DNA of 64,000 bases, from assembly GCF_000744095.1 (NCBI RefSeq), contig NZ_JQLI01000008.1:1302001-1366000 (forward strand), given 5' to 3'. Source of the DNA: Cupriavidus necator A5-1. Its GTDB lineage: Bacteria; Pseudomonadota; Gammaproteobacteria; Burkholderiales; Burkholderiaceae. A model generated the notes under the pieces. The model ran no database searches and was not told the DNA's origin. It saw nothing but the letters and a program-made list of their open reading frames with translations. Numbering within the stretch: the first letter of the stretch is position 1; each line of letters opens with the position of its first letter. Shown in pieces: positions 54,842 through 63,899 of the stretch. Both the position numbers and the translations under genes were made by a program.

Positions 54842-55822
54842 TCAGCGCCCCCGCCCAGCCAATTCGCCCAGCGCATCAAGCACCGCCCGCACCGCCTCCG
54901 GATGCCGCAGCAGCGACACATGCCCGATGCCCGATAGCGGGATATGCCCGGCGCCGTCGAGCCAGCCGGTGCAGGGCGGCCCGGCGATCGAATCGTGCCA
55001 GCTGAACACCGAGATCATGCGCGCGCGCAGGCGCGGGGTTTCCGCGGCCGCCAGCGCGCGCAGCCACGGGCTGCCGCAGCGCATCTGGCGCGCATTGTCG
55101 CCACCGCCGAAGCGCGCCAGCGCGCTGCCGTGGTGGGGGCTGCCCAGCGTCACCACGCCGGCGCAGGCGTCTTCGTCGCCGGCCAGTTGCAGCGCGGCGC
55201 GCGCGGCCAGGCCGCCCATGCTGTGGCATACCAGCAGTGGGGCGCGGCCGGTCTCGGCGGTGAGGCGTCGGATGGCGGCCAGCAGCGCGTGCGCATAGTC
55301 GTCGATATCGCCGAACACCGGTTCCAGGTCGATCGCTGCGCAGCGGTAGCCGGCGGCGGCCAGCGCCGGCTGCATGTCGAGCCAGATGGCGTGTCCGCAG
55401 GCATAGCCGTGCACCAGCAGCACCGGCGGCGCGTTGCGGCCGGGCAGGGCGTCGGCCGGCGCGGCAAAGGGCGCGTGCGCGCGGAACGGCTGCAGCCAGT
55501 CGAACATGCGCAGCACGGCCACACATTCGGTCAGGTAGCAGCGCAGCGCGTCAGGCAGGCGCAAGGGCCGCCGGGTGGCGGCCAGCTCGGCGGGCGGGGC
55601 AGGTGGGTGATTGCCGCGGCCGACCCACAGGCCGCGGTCGGTCATGGCGAAGGCGATTGCAATGCCGCTGGCAAGTCCGCCAAAGATGACGGCCACGCCG
55701 GCGATCACGGCGCCGGCCCATGGCCAGCCGCCCCACTGCACCAGTGCGGTGGCGATGCCCAGCGCCGCGGCCGTCTGCAAAGCCACCGCGATACGGCGGA
55801 TGCCGGCCGCCGACAGCCTCAT
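54842..55822 (-). CDS. alpha/beta-hydrolase, lipase-like, with membrane N-terminus
   Basis: The 326-residue protein starts with two membrane helices (VALQTAAALGIATALVQW; WAGAVIAGVAVIFGGLASGI). A lipase-like alpha/beta-hydrolase follows: VLLVHGYACGHAIWLDM (oxyanion), LVCHSMGGLAARAAL (nucleophile Ser in GHSMGG-type CHSMGG) and GIGHVSLLRHPEAV (His). It probably hydrolyses esters near the inner membrane. The start MRLSAAGIRR overlaps the RDD gene stop by four bases. Upstream frame in the same register is unsupported. Confidence 0.83.
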   Translation of the reverse strand: MRLSAAGIRRIAVALQTAAALGIATALVQWGGWPWAGAVIAGVAVIFGGLASGIAIAFAMTDRGLWVGRGNHPPAPPAELAATRRPLRLPDALRCYLTECVAVLRMFDWLQPFRAHAPFAAPADALPGRNAPPVLLVHGYACGHAIWLDMQPALAAAGYRCAAIDLEPVFGDIDDYAHALLAAIRRLTAETGRAPLLVCHSMGGLAARAALQLAGDEDACAGVVTLGSPHHGSALARFGGGDNARQMRCGSPWLRALAAAETPRLRARMISVFSWHDSIAGPPCTGWLDGAGHIPLSGIGHVSLLRHPEAVRAVLDALGELAGRGR

Positions 55823-56358
55823 GGCTTGGGTGGCGGGCGCAAGTCGGTGAGCCGCGTGCCGGCCAGGCGGTCGTGCAGGAACTGGCGGCGCGGATCGAGC
55901 CAGGCCAGCAGGATCCAGATCAGCAGGCCGGCGCACAGCACGCCGACGAACGGGCCTTTCACCAGCCCCAGCAGGTGGCCGACCGCGGCCGACGGCGGCA
56001 GCCACAGCCATGCCAGCACATAGCGCAGCGCCGCCTGCGGCCAGCGCGGCGGCACGCCGGCGGCGTTCTCCACGCGCATGCGCCAGGTCTGCATCGCCAG
56101 GGTCTGGCCGGTGCGCTGCCAGAACCAGGTGAAGTACAGCCCCATCACAAGGAAGCTCCACAGCTGGATGGTCAGCGGACCGTCCGCGCCGATGCGTTGC
56201 AGCAGCGGCCGCGCCAGCAGGTAGGCGGCGGTGGACGCGCTCAGCACGCCGAACAGCAACACGCCCTCGTACAGCATGCAGGCGAAGCGGCGGCGCAGGG
56301 GCGGCGCGGCAGGGGCAGGAGCTGCGGCGGGATTGGAGTCTTGGATGGCAGCGGGCAT
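55819..56358 (-). CDS. RDD-family membrane protein
   Basis: The 179-residue protein has RDD-domain features: PLRRRFACMLYEGVLLFGVL (conserved Arg near first helix), FTWFWQRTGQTLAMQTWRMRV and the C-terminal LLAWLDPRRQFLHDRLAGT (conserved Asp-Arg). Four helices are predicted. RDD proteins are thought to act in small-molecule or ion transport. It is 116 bases downstream of the DUF3106 gene and is translationally coupled to the hydrolase. Confidence 0.85.
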   Translation of the reverse strand: MPAAIQDSNPAAAPAPAAPPLRRRFACMLYEGVLLFGVLSASTAAYLLARPLLQRIGADGPLTIQLWSFLVMGLYFTWFWQRTGQTLAMQTWRMRVENAAGVPPRWPQAALRYVLAWLWLPPSAAVGHLLGLVKGPFVGVLCAGLLIWILLAWLDPRRQFLHDRLAGTRLTDLRPPPKP

Positions 56359-56474
56359 GGAAGGCGACGGAAGCAGGGCGGGCGCGAGACGCGCCGCGCC
56401 CGGGGCAAGACGGCCATTATGCCAAAGGGCCTGCCGCAAATGGCTTGCGGGTTACCCGGCGAGGTTAGCCAGTG

Positions 56475-57260
56475 TTATTGGCGCGAGGTGGTTTCCGACG
56501 CCGAGGCGGCTTCGGTGCTGCCCTCTGCAGTCGTCGTGGCGGGAGTAGCGGGCGCCACTGGTGCGGCGGGTGCCGCGGCTGGCGCGGCTGGCGCCGATGC
56601 CGCCGCGGCCACGGCCGGCGCGGAAGCCGCCTGGGCTTCGCTGGCCGGCTTGCCCGCGTTGCGGCTGCCCGCATGGGCGCTGGTCGACTTTGGCTCGTGG
56701 CGGATCTGCTTGCTGGTGTCGCTGGGCAGGCGCTTGCCGCTGGGCAGCGCGCTGACGGCGCCGGGCCGGCGCGGTACGCGGTCGGCGGCGGCCAGCTTTT
56801 TCTTCTGCTCTTCCGGGAGCTGCTGATACTTGTCCCAGGCTTCTGCCTTCTTCTCGGCCGGCAGCGAGCGGGTGATCTGGTAGTTCTCGCGTGCCAGGCG
56901 GCGCTGCTGCGGCGTCATCTTGACCCACTCGGCCATGCGCGCCTGCAGCCGGGCCTGTTCTGCCGGCGAGAACTTCGGGTATCGTTCGGCGATGCGCAGC
57001 CACTTGTGCCGGTTCAGTTCCGGCAGCGTGTCCCACAGCGGCTGCAGCGGCGCCAGGATGCGCTGGTTGACCGGGCTCAGCTCGGCCCAGGCGGGGCGGG
57101 CGCTGGCGGCGGCCTGCGATGCCGGCGTGGCGCCGGAGGCGCCCTGGGCGTGCGCCGCGGGCGGGAGTAGTCCCCAGCAGGCGGCGGTAGTGGCCGCAGC
57201 CAGCAGCAGCGCTGCCAGCCGGCGGCGCGGGGCGTCGGAGTGGGATGTTGCGGGTGCCAT
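56475..57260 (-). CDS. DUF3106 periplasmic protein, possible sensor of the sigma operon
   Basis: The 261-residue protein has a signal peptide (RLAALLLAAATTAACWGLLP, ending PPAAHAQG) and a central helical, Gln/Arg-rich region (FSPAEQARLQARMAEWVKM, TPQQRRLARENYQITRSLP) like LTxxQ periplasmic proteins. A long Ala/Pro/Thr-rich disordered tail follows. The helical DUF3106 core resembles, in design only, periplasmic metal sensors such as CnrX. One base separates its start from the DUF3619 stop. Function is unknown. Confidence 0.82.
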   Translation of the reverse strand: MAPATSHSDAPRRRLAALLLAAATTAACWGLLPPAAHAQGASGATPASQAAASARPAWAELSPVNQRILAPLQPLWDTLPELNRHKWLRIAERYPKFSPAEQARLQARMAEWVKMTPQQRRLARENYQITRSLPAEKKAEAWDKYQQLPEEQKKKLAAADRVPRRPGAVSALPSGKRLPSDTSKQIRHEPKSTSAHAGSRNAGKPASEAQAASAPAVAAAASAPAAPAAAPAAPVAPATPATTTAEGSTEAASASETTSRQ

Positions 57261-57261
57261 G

Positions 57262-57696
57262 CTATTGCCCGCGCTTGAGGAAGACGTGGAAGCCCTCGTC
57301 GGCGTAGGCCGTGGGCGGCAGGTCGTCGAGCAGCATGGCGGCATCGACATCGGCCAGCTCTTCGATGCGCTTCTGCTCCTGCCAGTGGTAGATGCCCATC
57401 AGGCCGGCGGCCAGCGCCACCAGCGTCCAGATCAGGCCAAGGCGGCGCAGCCAGGCACCGGCGCGGTGCAGCGGCGAGGCGTCGTCATCGTCGAACAGGG
57501 TGATCTGCGATCCCGGCATCGCCAGTTGCGGCACCGGCACGGTGACCGCGGCCTTCTTGCGCGCGAGCGCCATCCGGCGCGCGGCGGCGAGCCGTTGGGT
57601 AATGTCGGCCGGCAGGTCGTCCGCGGCGGCGTCTAGTGCCGCCCGAACCTCATGCACAAACCGGCGTTCGCGGATTTCTCTCTCGTTTATGCTCAT
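57262..57696 (-). CDS. DUF3619 protein, probable anti-sigma factor
   Basis: The 144-residue protein has a cytosolic N-terminal half (NEREIRERRFVHEVRAALDA, ADITQRLAAARRMALARKK), one membrane helix (LIWTLVALAAGLMGIYHWQ) and a short periplasmic tail (DVDAAMLLDDLPPTAYAD). That topology, and its position right after an ECF sigma gene with a 4-base overlap (ATGA), are those of an anti-sigma factor. No zinc HxxxCxxC motif is present. The role is inferred. Confidence 0.8.
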   Translation of the reverse strand: MSINEREIRERRFVHEVRAALDAAADDLPADITQRLAAARRMALARKKAAVTVPVPQLAMPGSQITLFDDDDASPLHRAGAWLRRLGLIWTLVALAAGLMGIYHWQEQKRIEELADVDAAMLLDDLPPTAYADEGFHVFLKRGQ

Positions 57697-58262
57697 AGTC
57701 GGACCCCCCGTGCACGCAGGGCTTGCGCCAGCGTATGCGTGGCACGGGAACAGTGCGTCTTGACGCTGCCTTCGGAGCACCCCATTACGGCGGCGGTCTC
57801 GGCGACGTCCATATCTTCCCAGTAACGCATCAGGAACGCCTCGCGTTGACGCGTGGGCAGGCGCTGGATCTCCTGCTCGATGATGTGCATGACCTGCGCG
57901 CGCTCGACCTTGTCGGCGCTGCTTTCGGCCGATTCCGAGCCGGCCTGCGCCTCCAGCGTTTCCAGCAGGTCAGTGTCGTCGCCGCCGTCGCGGTCATCGC
58001 GCAGGCTGGAGAACAACGATACCCAGGTGTTGCGCACCTTCTGGCGGCGGAACCAGTCGTGGATGGTGTTCTGCAGGATGCGCTGGAATAGCGGTGGCAG
58101 TTCGGCGGCGCCCTTGTCGCCGTATTTCTCGGCGAGCTTGATCATGGCGTCCTGGACGATGTCCAGTGCCGCCTCGTCGTCGCGGACCGCGAACACGGCC
58201 TGCTTGAAGGCGCGACGCTCGACGCTGGCAAGAAAATCGGACAGTTCCTGGTCGGTGGCCAT
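57693..58262 (-). CDS. ECF-type RNA polymerase sigma factor
   Basis: The 189-residue protein has sigma region 2 (AFKQAVFAVRDDEAALDIV, QDAMIKLAEKY, LPPLFQRILQNTIHDWFRRQ) and region 4 (IEQEIQRLPTRQREAFLMRY, CSEGSVKTHCSRATHTLAQ). It should direct RNA polymerase to a stress or envelope regulon. It is the first gene of a chain with 4-base overlaps: sigma, DUF3619, DUF3106, then RDD and hydrolase. It faces away from ilvI, with a 392-base intergenic region. Confidence 0.92.
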   Translation of the reverse strand: MATDQELSDFLASVERRAFKQAVFAVRDDEAALDIVQDAMIKLAEKYGDKGAAELPPLFQRILQNTIHDWFRRQKVRNTWVSLFSSLRDDRDGGDDTDLLETLEAQAGSESAESSADKVERAQVMHIIEQEIQRLPTRQREAFLMRYWEDMDVAETAAVMGCSEGSVKTHCSRATHTLAQALRARGVRL

Positions 58263-58654
58263 TCAGGCGGAGTTGCGGCTGTGTTGCTTCGGGTCAATGG
58301 CCCGGTTTTGGTGAATGTGCTGCGTACGGCCCGTGGCAGACGCAAGTGCTGCGATGCTAGCAAAAAAACGCCCTCGTGTACCACTTTGTATTTCGGTAAA
58401 GACATTGAGGGGCGGGGAAAACGCTATCGCCTCGGGGAAACCCCTCACCCGTTGGGCGGTGACAAGCGTGAACCACGGTATAGACCGCGCTGGTGCATTG
58501 CAGTATCATCCCCGGTTCACACGACATCAGTGGTTGTCTCATCCGGCCGCTTATGAGGCGGTCTTCCATGCAGACGCGCACCGCTTGAACCCGAGCCACA
58601 AGCCCGGCAGAGAGCATCCAAACAATTTTTTGCCGAAAATTGCAAAGGACTGAA
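58263..58654. other. 392-base divergent promoter region (sigma operon / ilvIHC)
   Basis: No gene is supported here. A short frame from 58554 (MRRSSMQTRTA) has no run of branched-chain codons, so no ilv leader-peptide attenuator is evident. A possible -10 TATCAT lies near 58504. A/T-rich patches occur near 58380 and 58630, and AAAGGA before 58655 is the ilvI ribosome site. Confidence 0.5.
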
Positions 58655-60418
58655 ATGAACATGCCCAGCGCGGAATTCTCCCACGCAGACAGCAATTCAT
58701 CTGCCGCACCCGAAATGATCGGGGCGGAAATTCTCGTTCACGCACTTGCCGAAGAAGGCGTCGAGTACGTCTGGGGTTATCCCGGCGGCGCAGTGCTGTA
58801 CATCTACGACGAGCTCCACAAGCAAAAGAAGTTCGAGCACATCCTGGTGCGCCACGAGCAGGCCGCGGTCCATGCCGCAGACGGCTATGCGCGCGCAACG
58901 GGCAAGGTGGGCGTAGCGCTGGTGACCTCCGGTCCCGGCGTGACCAATGCCGTCACCGGCATTGCCACCGCGTACCTCGACTCGATCCCGATGGTGGTGA
59001 TCACCGGCAACGTGCCGACCCACGCCATTGGCCAGGACGCCTTCCAGGAGTGCGACACGGTCGGCATCACCCGCCCGATCGTCAAGCACAACTTCCTGGT
59101 GAAGGACGTGCGCGATCTCGCCTCGACCATCAAGAAGGCGTTCTTCATTGCCTCGACCGGCCGTCCCGGCCCGGTGGTGGTGGATATCCCGAAGGACGTT
59201 TCCCGCAATTCCTGCAAGTACGAGTATCCCAAGTCGATCGACATGCGCTCGTACAACCCGGTGAACAAGGGACACTCGGGCCAGATCCGCAAGGCCGTGG
59301 CGCTGCTGCAGGGTGCCGAGCGTCCGTATATCTACACCGGCGGCGGCGTGGTACTGGCCAATGCCAGCGACGAGCTGCGCCAGCTGGCGGCGATGACCGG
59401 CCACCCGGTGACCAACACGCTGATGGGCCTGGGCGCGTTCCCCGGCACCCACAAGCAGTTCCTCGGCATGCTCGGCATGCACGGCACGTATGAAGCCAAC
59501 ATGGCCATGCAGAACTGCGACGTGCTGATCGCCATCGGTGCCCGCTTCGACGACCGCGTGATCGGCAACCCGTCGCACTTCACCTCGCAGGCGCGCAAGA
59601 TCATCCATATCGATATCGACCCGTCGTCGATCTCGAAGCGCGTCAAGGTCGACATCCCCATCGTCGGCAACGTCAAGGACGTGCTGCAGGAACTGATCGC
59701 CCAGCTCAAGGCCAGCGACCTCAAGCCCAAGCGCGAGGCCCTCGCCAAGTGGTGGGAGCAGATCGAGCAGTGGCGTTCGGTGGACTGCCTGAAGTACGAC
59801 CGCACCTCCGAAATCATCAAGCCGCAGTACGTGGTGGAAAAGATCTGGGAACTGACCCACGGCGATGCGTTCATCTGCTCCGACGTCGGCCAGCACCAGA
59901 TGTGGGCCGCGCAGTTCTACAAGTTCGACGAGCCGCGCCGCTGGATCAACTCCGGCGGCCTGGGCACGATGGGCGTGGGCCTGCCGTACGCGATGGGCAT
60001 CAAGAAGGCGTTCCCGGAGAAGGAAGTCGTCACCATCACCGGTGAAGGCTCGATCCAGATGTGCATCCAGGAACTGTCGACCTGCCTGCAGTACGACACC
60101 CCGGTGAAGATCTGCTCGCTGAACAATGGCTACCTGGGCATGGTGCGCCAGTGGCAGGAGATCGAGTACGACAACCGCTACTCGCACTCCTACATGGACG
60201 CGCTGCCCGATTTCGTGAAGCTGGCCGAGGCCTACGGGCACGTCGGCATGCGCGTCGAGAAGACGGCCGACGTCGAGCCGGCGCTGCGCGAGGCGTTCCG
60301 CCTGAAGGACCGTACCGTGTTCCTGGACTTCCAGACCGATCCCACCGAAAACGTCTGGCCGATGGTCCAGGCGGGCAAGGGCATTTCTGAAATGCTGCTC
60401 GGCGCGGAGGACCTGTAA
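58655..60418 (+). CDS. ilvI: acetolactate synthase, large (catalytic) subunit
   Basis: The 587-residue ThDP enzyme has GAEILVHALAEEGVEYVWGY, PGGAVLYIYDEL, RHEQAAVHAADGYARATGKVG (catalytic Glu), SGPGVTNAVTGIATAYLDSIP and the ThDP-Mg motif GEGSIQMCIQELSTC...NNGYLGMVRQWQE. It condenses two pyruvates, or pyruvate and 2-oxobutyrate, in branched-chain amino-acid synthesis. Downstream ilvH starts in the stop codon (TAATG, 1-base overlap), so subunits are co-translated. Start ATG 58655 has an AAAGGA site; a longer frame from 58640 has no such site. Confidence 0.97.
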   Translation: MNMPSAEFSHADSNSSAAPEMIGAEILVHALAEEGVEYVWGYPGGAVLYIYDELHKQKKFEHILVRHEQAAVHAADGYARATGKVGVALVTSGPGVTNAVTGIATAYLDSIPMVVITGNVPTHAIGQDAFQECDTVGITRPIVKHNFLVKDVRDLASTIKKAFFIASTGRPGPVVVDIPKDVSRNSCKYEYPKSIDMRSYNPVNKGHSGQIRKAVALLQGAERPYIYTGGGVVLANASDELRQLAAMTGHPVTNTLMGLGAFPGTHKQFLGMLGMHGTYEANMAMQNCDVLIAIGARFDDRVIGNPSHFTSQARKIIHIDIDPSSISKRVKVDIPIVGNVKDVLQELIAQLKASDLKPKREALAKWWEQIEQWRSVDCLKYDRTSEIIKPQYVVEKIWELTHGDAFICSDVGQHQMWAAQFYKFDEPRRWINSGGLGTMGVGLPYAMGIKKAFPEKEVVTITGEGSIQMCIQELSTCLQYDTPVKICSLNNGYLGMVRQWQEIEYDNRYSHSYMDALPDFVKLAEAYGHVGMRVEKTADVEPALREAFRLKDRTVFLDFQTDPTENVWPMVQAGKGISEMLLGAEDL

Positions 60419-60909
60419 TGCGACACATCATTTCGGTCCTGCTGGAAAACGAACCGGGCGCGCTGTCGCGCGTGGTGGGCCTGTTCTCGGCCCGCGGCTA
60501 CAACATCGAGACGCTGACCGTGGCGCCCACCGAGGACTCCTCGCTGTCGCGCATGACCATCGTCACCACTGGCTCGGATGACGTGATCGAGCAGATCACC
60601 AAGCACCTGAACCGCCTGGTGGAAGTGGTCAAGGTGGTCGACCTGACCGAAGGCGCGCACATCGAGCGCGAGCTGATGCTCGTCAAGGTGCGCGCCGTCG
60701 GCAAGGAGCGCGAGGAAATGAAGCGCACCGCCGACATCTTCCGCGGCCGCATCATCGATGTTACCGAGAAGACCTACACCATCGAGCTGACAGGCAACGG
60801 GGTCAAGCTCGATGCGTTCCTGGACGCGATCGACCGCACCGCCATCCTTGAGACCGTCCGTACCGGCGGCTCGGGCATCGGCCGCGGCGAGCGCATCCTG
60901 AAGGTCTGA
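60418..60909 (+). CDS. ilvH: acetolactate synthase, small (regulatory) subunit
   Basis: The 163-residue protein has an N-terminal ACT domain (MRHIISVLLENEPGALSRVV, GLFSARGYNIETLTVAPTED) that binds valine for feedback inhibition, and the C-terminal domain (VRAVGKEREEMKRTADIFRG, EKTYTIELTGNGVKLDAF). It activates and regulates IlvI. The ATG overlaps the ilvI stop by one base; ilvC follows after 130 bases without a clear terminator. Confidence 0.97.
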   Translation: MRHIISVLLENEPGALSRVVGLFSARGYNIETLTVAPTEDSSLSRMTIVTTGSDDVIEQITKHLNRLVEVVKVVDLTEGAHIERELMLVKVRAVGKEREEMKRTADIFRGRIIDVTEKTYTIELTGNGVKLDAFLDAIDRTAILETVRTGGSGIGRGERILKV

Positions 60910-61039
60910 TCGCCAGCCGCCCGCACAGCCAGTCGCACAGGTTCAAGCAGTATCCCCCGGGCGGCGCGATCCGGGCGCACACGACGCGCACGAGGATGCC
61001 GCCCACCTCATACAAAAGACAGAGATTGAAGGATTTATC

Positions 61040-62056
61040 ATGAAAGTGTTTTACGACAAGGACGCCGACCTCTCCCTGATCAAGGGCAAGAACGTCACCA
61101 TCATCGGCTATGGCTCGCAGGGCCATGCCCACGCGCTGAACCTGAAGGATTCGGGCGTCAACGTGACGGTCGGCCTGCGCAAGAGCGGCGCGTCGTGGAA
61201 CAAGGCCGCCAACGCCGGCCTGCAGGTCAAGGAAGTGGCCGAGGCCGTCAAGGGTGCCGACGTGGTCATGATCCTGCTGCCGGACGAGCAGATCGCCGAC
61301 GTGTACAAGAACGAAGTGCACGACAACATCAAGGAAGGCGCCGCGCTGGCCTTCGCCCACGGCTTCAACGTGCACTACGGTGCCGTGATCCCGCGTGCCG
61401 ACCTGGACGTGATCATGATCGCCCCGAAGGCTCCGGGCCACACCGTGCGCTCGACCTACTCGCAAGGCGGCGGCGTGCCGCACCTGATCGCCGTGCACCA
61501 GAACAAGTCCGGCGCCGCCCGTGACATCGCGCTGTCGTACGCCACCGCCAACGGCGGCGGCCGTGCAGGCATCATCGAGACCAACTTCCGCGAAGAAACC
61601 GAAACCGACCTGTTCGGCGAGCAGGCCGTGCTGTGCGGCGGTACCGTCGAGCTGATCAAGGCCGGCTTCGAGACGCTGGTGGAAGCCGGCTACGCGCCGG
61701 AAATGGCCTACTTCGAGTGCCTGCACGAACTGAAGCTGATCGTCGACCTGATCTACGAAGGCGGCATCGCCAACATGAACTACTCGATCTCCAACAACGC
61801 GGAATATGGTGAGTACGTCACCGGCCCGCGCGTGGTGACCGAAGAGACCAAGAAGGCGATGAAGCAGTGCCTGACCGACATCCAGACCGGCGAGTACGCC
61901 AAGAGCTTCCTGCTGGAGAACAAGGCCGGCGCCCCGACCCTGATCTCGCGCCGTCGCCTGACCGCCGAGCACCAGATCGAAGAAGTGGGTGCCAAGCTGC
62001 GTGCGATGATGCCGTGGATTGCCAAGAACAAGCTGGTCGACCAGTCGAAGAACTAA
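61040..62056 (+). CDS. ilvC: ketol-acid reductoisomerase
   Basis: The 338-residue class I enzyme has the NADPH Rossmann motif VTIIGYGSQGHAHALNLKDSG, with LRKSGASW (Arg/Ser for the 2'-phosphate), APKAPGHTVRSTY, GIIETNFREETETDLFGEQAVLCGG (Mg2+-binding Asp/Glu) and LHELKLIVDLIYEGG. It converts acetolactate to dihydroxyisovalerate. GAAGGA precedes the ATG. It is in the ilvIHC operon and followed by a long terminator. Confidence 0.98.
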   Translation: MKVFYDKDADLSLIKGKNVTIIGYGSQGHAHALNLKDSGVNVTVGLRKSGASWNKAANAGLQVKEVAEAVKGADVVMILLPDEQIADVYKNEVHDNIKEGAALAFAHGFNVHYGAVIPRADLDVIMIAPKAPGHTVRSTYSQGGGVPHLIAVHQNKSGAARDIALSYATANGGGRAGIIETNFREETETDLFGEQAVLCGGTVELIKAGFETLVEAGYAPEMAYFECLHELKLIVDLIYEGGIANMNYSISNNAEYGEYVTGPRVVTEETKKAMKQCLTDIQTGEYAKSFLLENKAGAPTLISRRRLTAEHQIEEVGAKLRAMMPWIAKNKLVDQSKN

Positions 62057-62103
62057 GCTGACCTGACTGCCTGATGGTCCGCGCCGCACGGCGGCGGGCC
62101 GAA

Positions 62104-62173
62104 GCCGTTCAGCGTTCCGTGCCATGCCCTTCTATCATCAGAAGGGAAGGGTGCGGGGCCTGGACGGCTTTTT
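62104..62173 (+). terminator. extended Rho-independent terminator of ilvIHC
   Basis: GCCGTTCAG (62104-62112) pairs with CTGGACGGC (62160-62168), with one G-U pair, and is followed by TTTTTG. Inside, CCCTTCT (62127-62133) and AGAAGGG (62140-62146) form the tip. It separates ilvC from psd. Confidence 0.75.
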
Positions 62174-62180
62174 GTTATGC

Positions 62181-62210
62181 TTGTCAGACTTCGGGCAAGG
62201 CGTGCATTAT
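62181..62210 (+). promoter_or_regulatory. probable promoter of psd-pssA
   Basis: TTGTCA (62181-62186) and CATTAT (62205-62210), each near consensus, are separated by 18 bases. They lie just after the ilvC terminator and about 95 bases before the psd start. Confidence 0.45.
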
Positions 62211-62305
62211 GCTGCTCCGCGACAATGGGGCACCGACCCGGCGGTCGCTATCGCCGCCGCCGCGCCGTCTTGCCATCGTCTTGTATCCACCGAAACTCGT
62301 ACTGC

Positions 62306-62956
62306 ATGAACTATCCTCATCCGCTGATCGCCCGTGAAGGCTGGCCGTTCCTGGCCGGCGCCTTTGTCATCTCGCTGCTGGTGCACGTCAGCGCGGGCTT
62401 CTGGTGGGCGCTGCCGCTGTGGATCATCACGGTGTTCGTGCTGCAATTCTTCCGCGATCCGCCGCGCCCGATCCCTTCGCAGCCCAACGCGGTGCTGGCC
62501 CCGGCCGACGGCCGCATCGTCGTGGTCGAAAAGGCGCAGGATCCGTACGCCGGCCGCGAGGCGCTGAAGATCAGCGTCTTCATGAACGTCTTCAACGTGC
62601 ACTCGAACCGCGTATCGGTCGACGGCGCGGTGGAGAAGGTCGAATACTTCGCGGGCAAGTTCGTCAACGCGGACCTGGACAAGGCCTCGATCGAGAACGA
62701 GCGCAATGCCGTGCTGATCCGGCGCGCGGCCGACGGCCAGCTGGTGACGCTGGTGCAGGTGGCCGGCCTGGTGGCGCGTCGTATCCTGTGCTACACCAAG
62801 GTCGGCGACAACCTGTCGCGCGGCCAGCGCTACGGCTTTATCCGTTTCGGTTCGCGCGTGGACGTTTACCTGCCGCTCGATGCGCGTCCGCGCGTGACCA
62901 TCGGCGAGAAGGTGTCTGCCTCGTCGACCATCCTCGCCGAACTCGACGTCAAGTGA
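62306..62956 (+). CDS. psd: phosphatidylserine decarboxylase (PSD-A, proenzyme)
   Basis: The 216-residue short-type proenzyme has an N-terminal membrane hairpin (FLAGAFVISLLVHVSAGFWW, ALPLWIITVFVLQFF), VLAPADGRIVVVEKAQD, FMNVFNVHSNRVSVDG and the self-cleavage region GFIRFGSRVDVYLPL, where Ser of FGS becomes the pyruvoyl group. It makes phosphatidylethanolamine from phosphatidylserine. The start MNYPHPLIAREG (62306) gives the family length; frame upstream is unsupported. pssA follows 25 bases later. Confidence 0.97.
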   Translation: MNYPHPLIAREGWPFLAGAFVISLLVHVSAGFWWALPLWIITVFVLQFFRDPPRPIPSQPNAVLAPADGRIVVVEKAQDPYAGREALKISVFMNVFNVHSNRVSVDGAVEKVEYFAGKFVNADLDKASIENERNAVLIRRAADGQLVTLVQVAGLVARRILCYTKVGDNLSRGQRYGFIRFGSRVDVYLPLDARPRVTIGEKVSASSTILAELDVK

Positions 62957-62981
62957 GCGACGGCCATACAGGAGGACTGTG

Positions 62982-63884
62982 ATGGTTGCCTTCCATCGAC
63001 GTAACAAGCGGGTCAACAATGGCAACGTGACGCATCTGCGGCCGTTCCGCCATAACCAGCTGCGCGGTGCCGAAGACTACGACGACGATGCCGCCGAAGA
63101 CCACGACGACGTCGTCTACGAGCGCCAGCGTCCGCGCCGGCGCGGCATCTACCTGCTGCCCAACGCGTTCACTACCGCGGCGCTGTTCGCGGGGTTCTTT
63201 GCCATCGTCCAGGCGATGAACATGCGCTTCGACGTGGCGGCGATCGCCATTTTCGCGGCGATGGTGCTCGATGGCATGGATGGGCGCGTGGCGCGCATCA
63301 CCAATACGCAGAGTGCGTTCGGCGAGCAGTATGACTCGCTGTCGGATATGACTTCGTTTGGAGTAGCGCCGGCGTTGGTGATGTACGAATGGATCCTGCA
63401 TGACCTGGGCAAGTGGGGTTGGATCGCAGCCTTTGTCTACTGCACCTGCGCCGCGCTGCGGCTCGCGCGCTTTAACGCGAATATTGGCGTGGTCGACAAA
63501 CGCTTCTTCCAGGGTTTGCCGAGCCCCGCCGCTGCAGCACTGGTGGCCGGTTTCGTCTGGCTGGTGATCGACAACAAGCTGCCGGTCAAGGAACTGTGGA
63601 TGCCGTGGGTGGCGTTCGGCATCACGCTGTATGCCGGGCTGTCGATGGTGTCCAACGCGCCGTTCTACAGCGGCAAGGCGCTCGACGTACGCTACCGCGT
63701 GCCGTTCGGCATGATGGTGCTGGTCCTGGTGCTGTTCGTGGTGGTGTCGACCGATCCGCCGGTCGCGTTGTTCGGCCTCTTTGTGGCCTACGCGATCTCG
63801 GGCTACCTGCTATGGGGCTGGCGTGCCCTGCACGGACAGCAGGGCGGGGTGAAGAAGATGCGCGACAACGGAAGCGATTCCTGA
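62982..63884 (+). CDS. pssA: CDP-diacylglycerol-serine O-phosphatidyltransferase
   Basis: The 300-residue membrane enzyme has about eight hydrophobic helices and the CDP-alcohol phosphotransferase motif DGMDGRVARITNTQ... with the following QYDSLSDMTSFG, matching DGx2ARx8Gx3Dx3D. It makes phosphatidylserine for the Psd step encoded just upstream. The first ~55 residues are charged and Asp-rich (YDDDAAEDHDD). The start at 62982 lies 6 bases after AGGAGG; a GTG at 62979 is less suited. Confidence 0.96.
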   Translation: MVAFHRRNKRVNNGNVTHLRPFRHNQLRGAEDYDDDAAEDHDDVVYERQRPRRRGIYLLPNAFTTAALFAGFFAIVQAMNMRFDVAAIAIFAAMVLDGMDGRVARITNTQSAFGEQYDSLSDMTSFGVAPALVMYEWILHDLGKWGWIAAFVYCTCAALRLARFNANIGVVDKRFFQGLPSPAAAALVAGFVWLVIDNKLPVKELWMPWVAFGITLYAGLSMVSNAPFYSGKALDVRYRVPFGMMVLVLVLFVVVSTDPPVALFGLFVAYAISGYLLWGWRALHGQQGGVKKMRDNGSDS

Positions 63885-63899
63885 TCGTTGCAGGCAGGG

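Noticed and set aside
58554..58589. Short frame before ilvI as a leader-peptide attenuator
   Set aside because: It has no Ile, Val or Leu codons, and no terminator/antiterminator pair follows.
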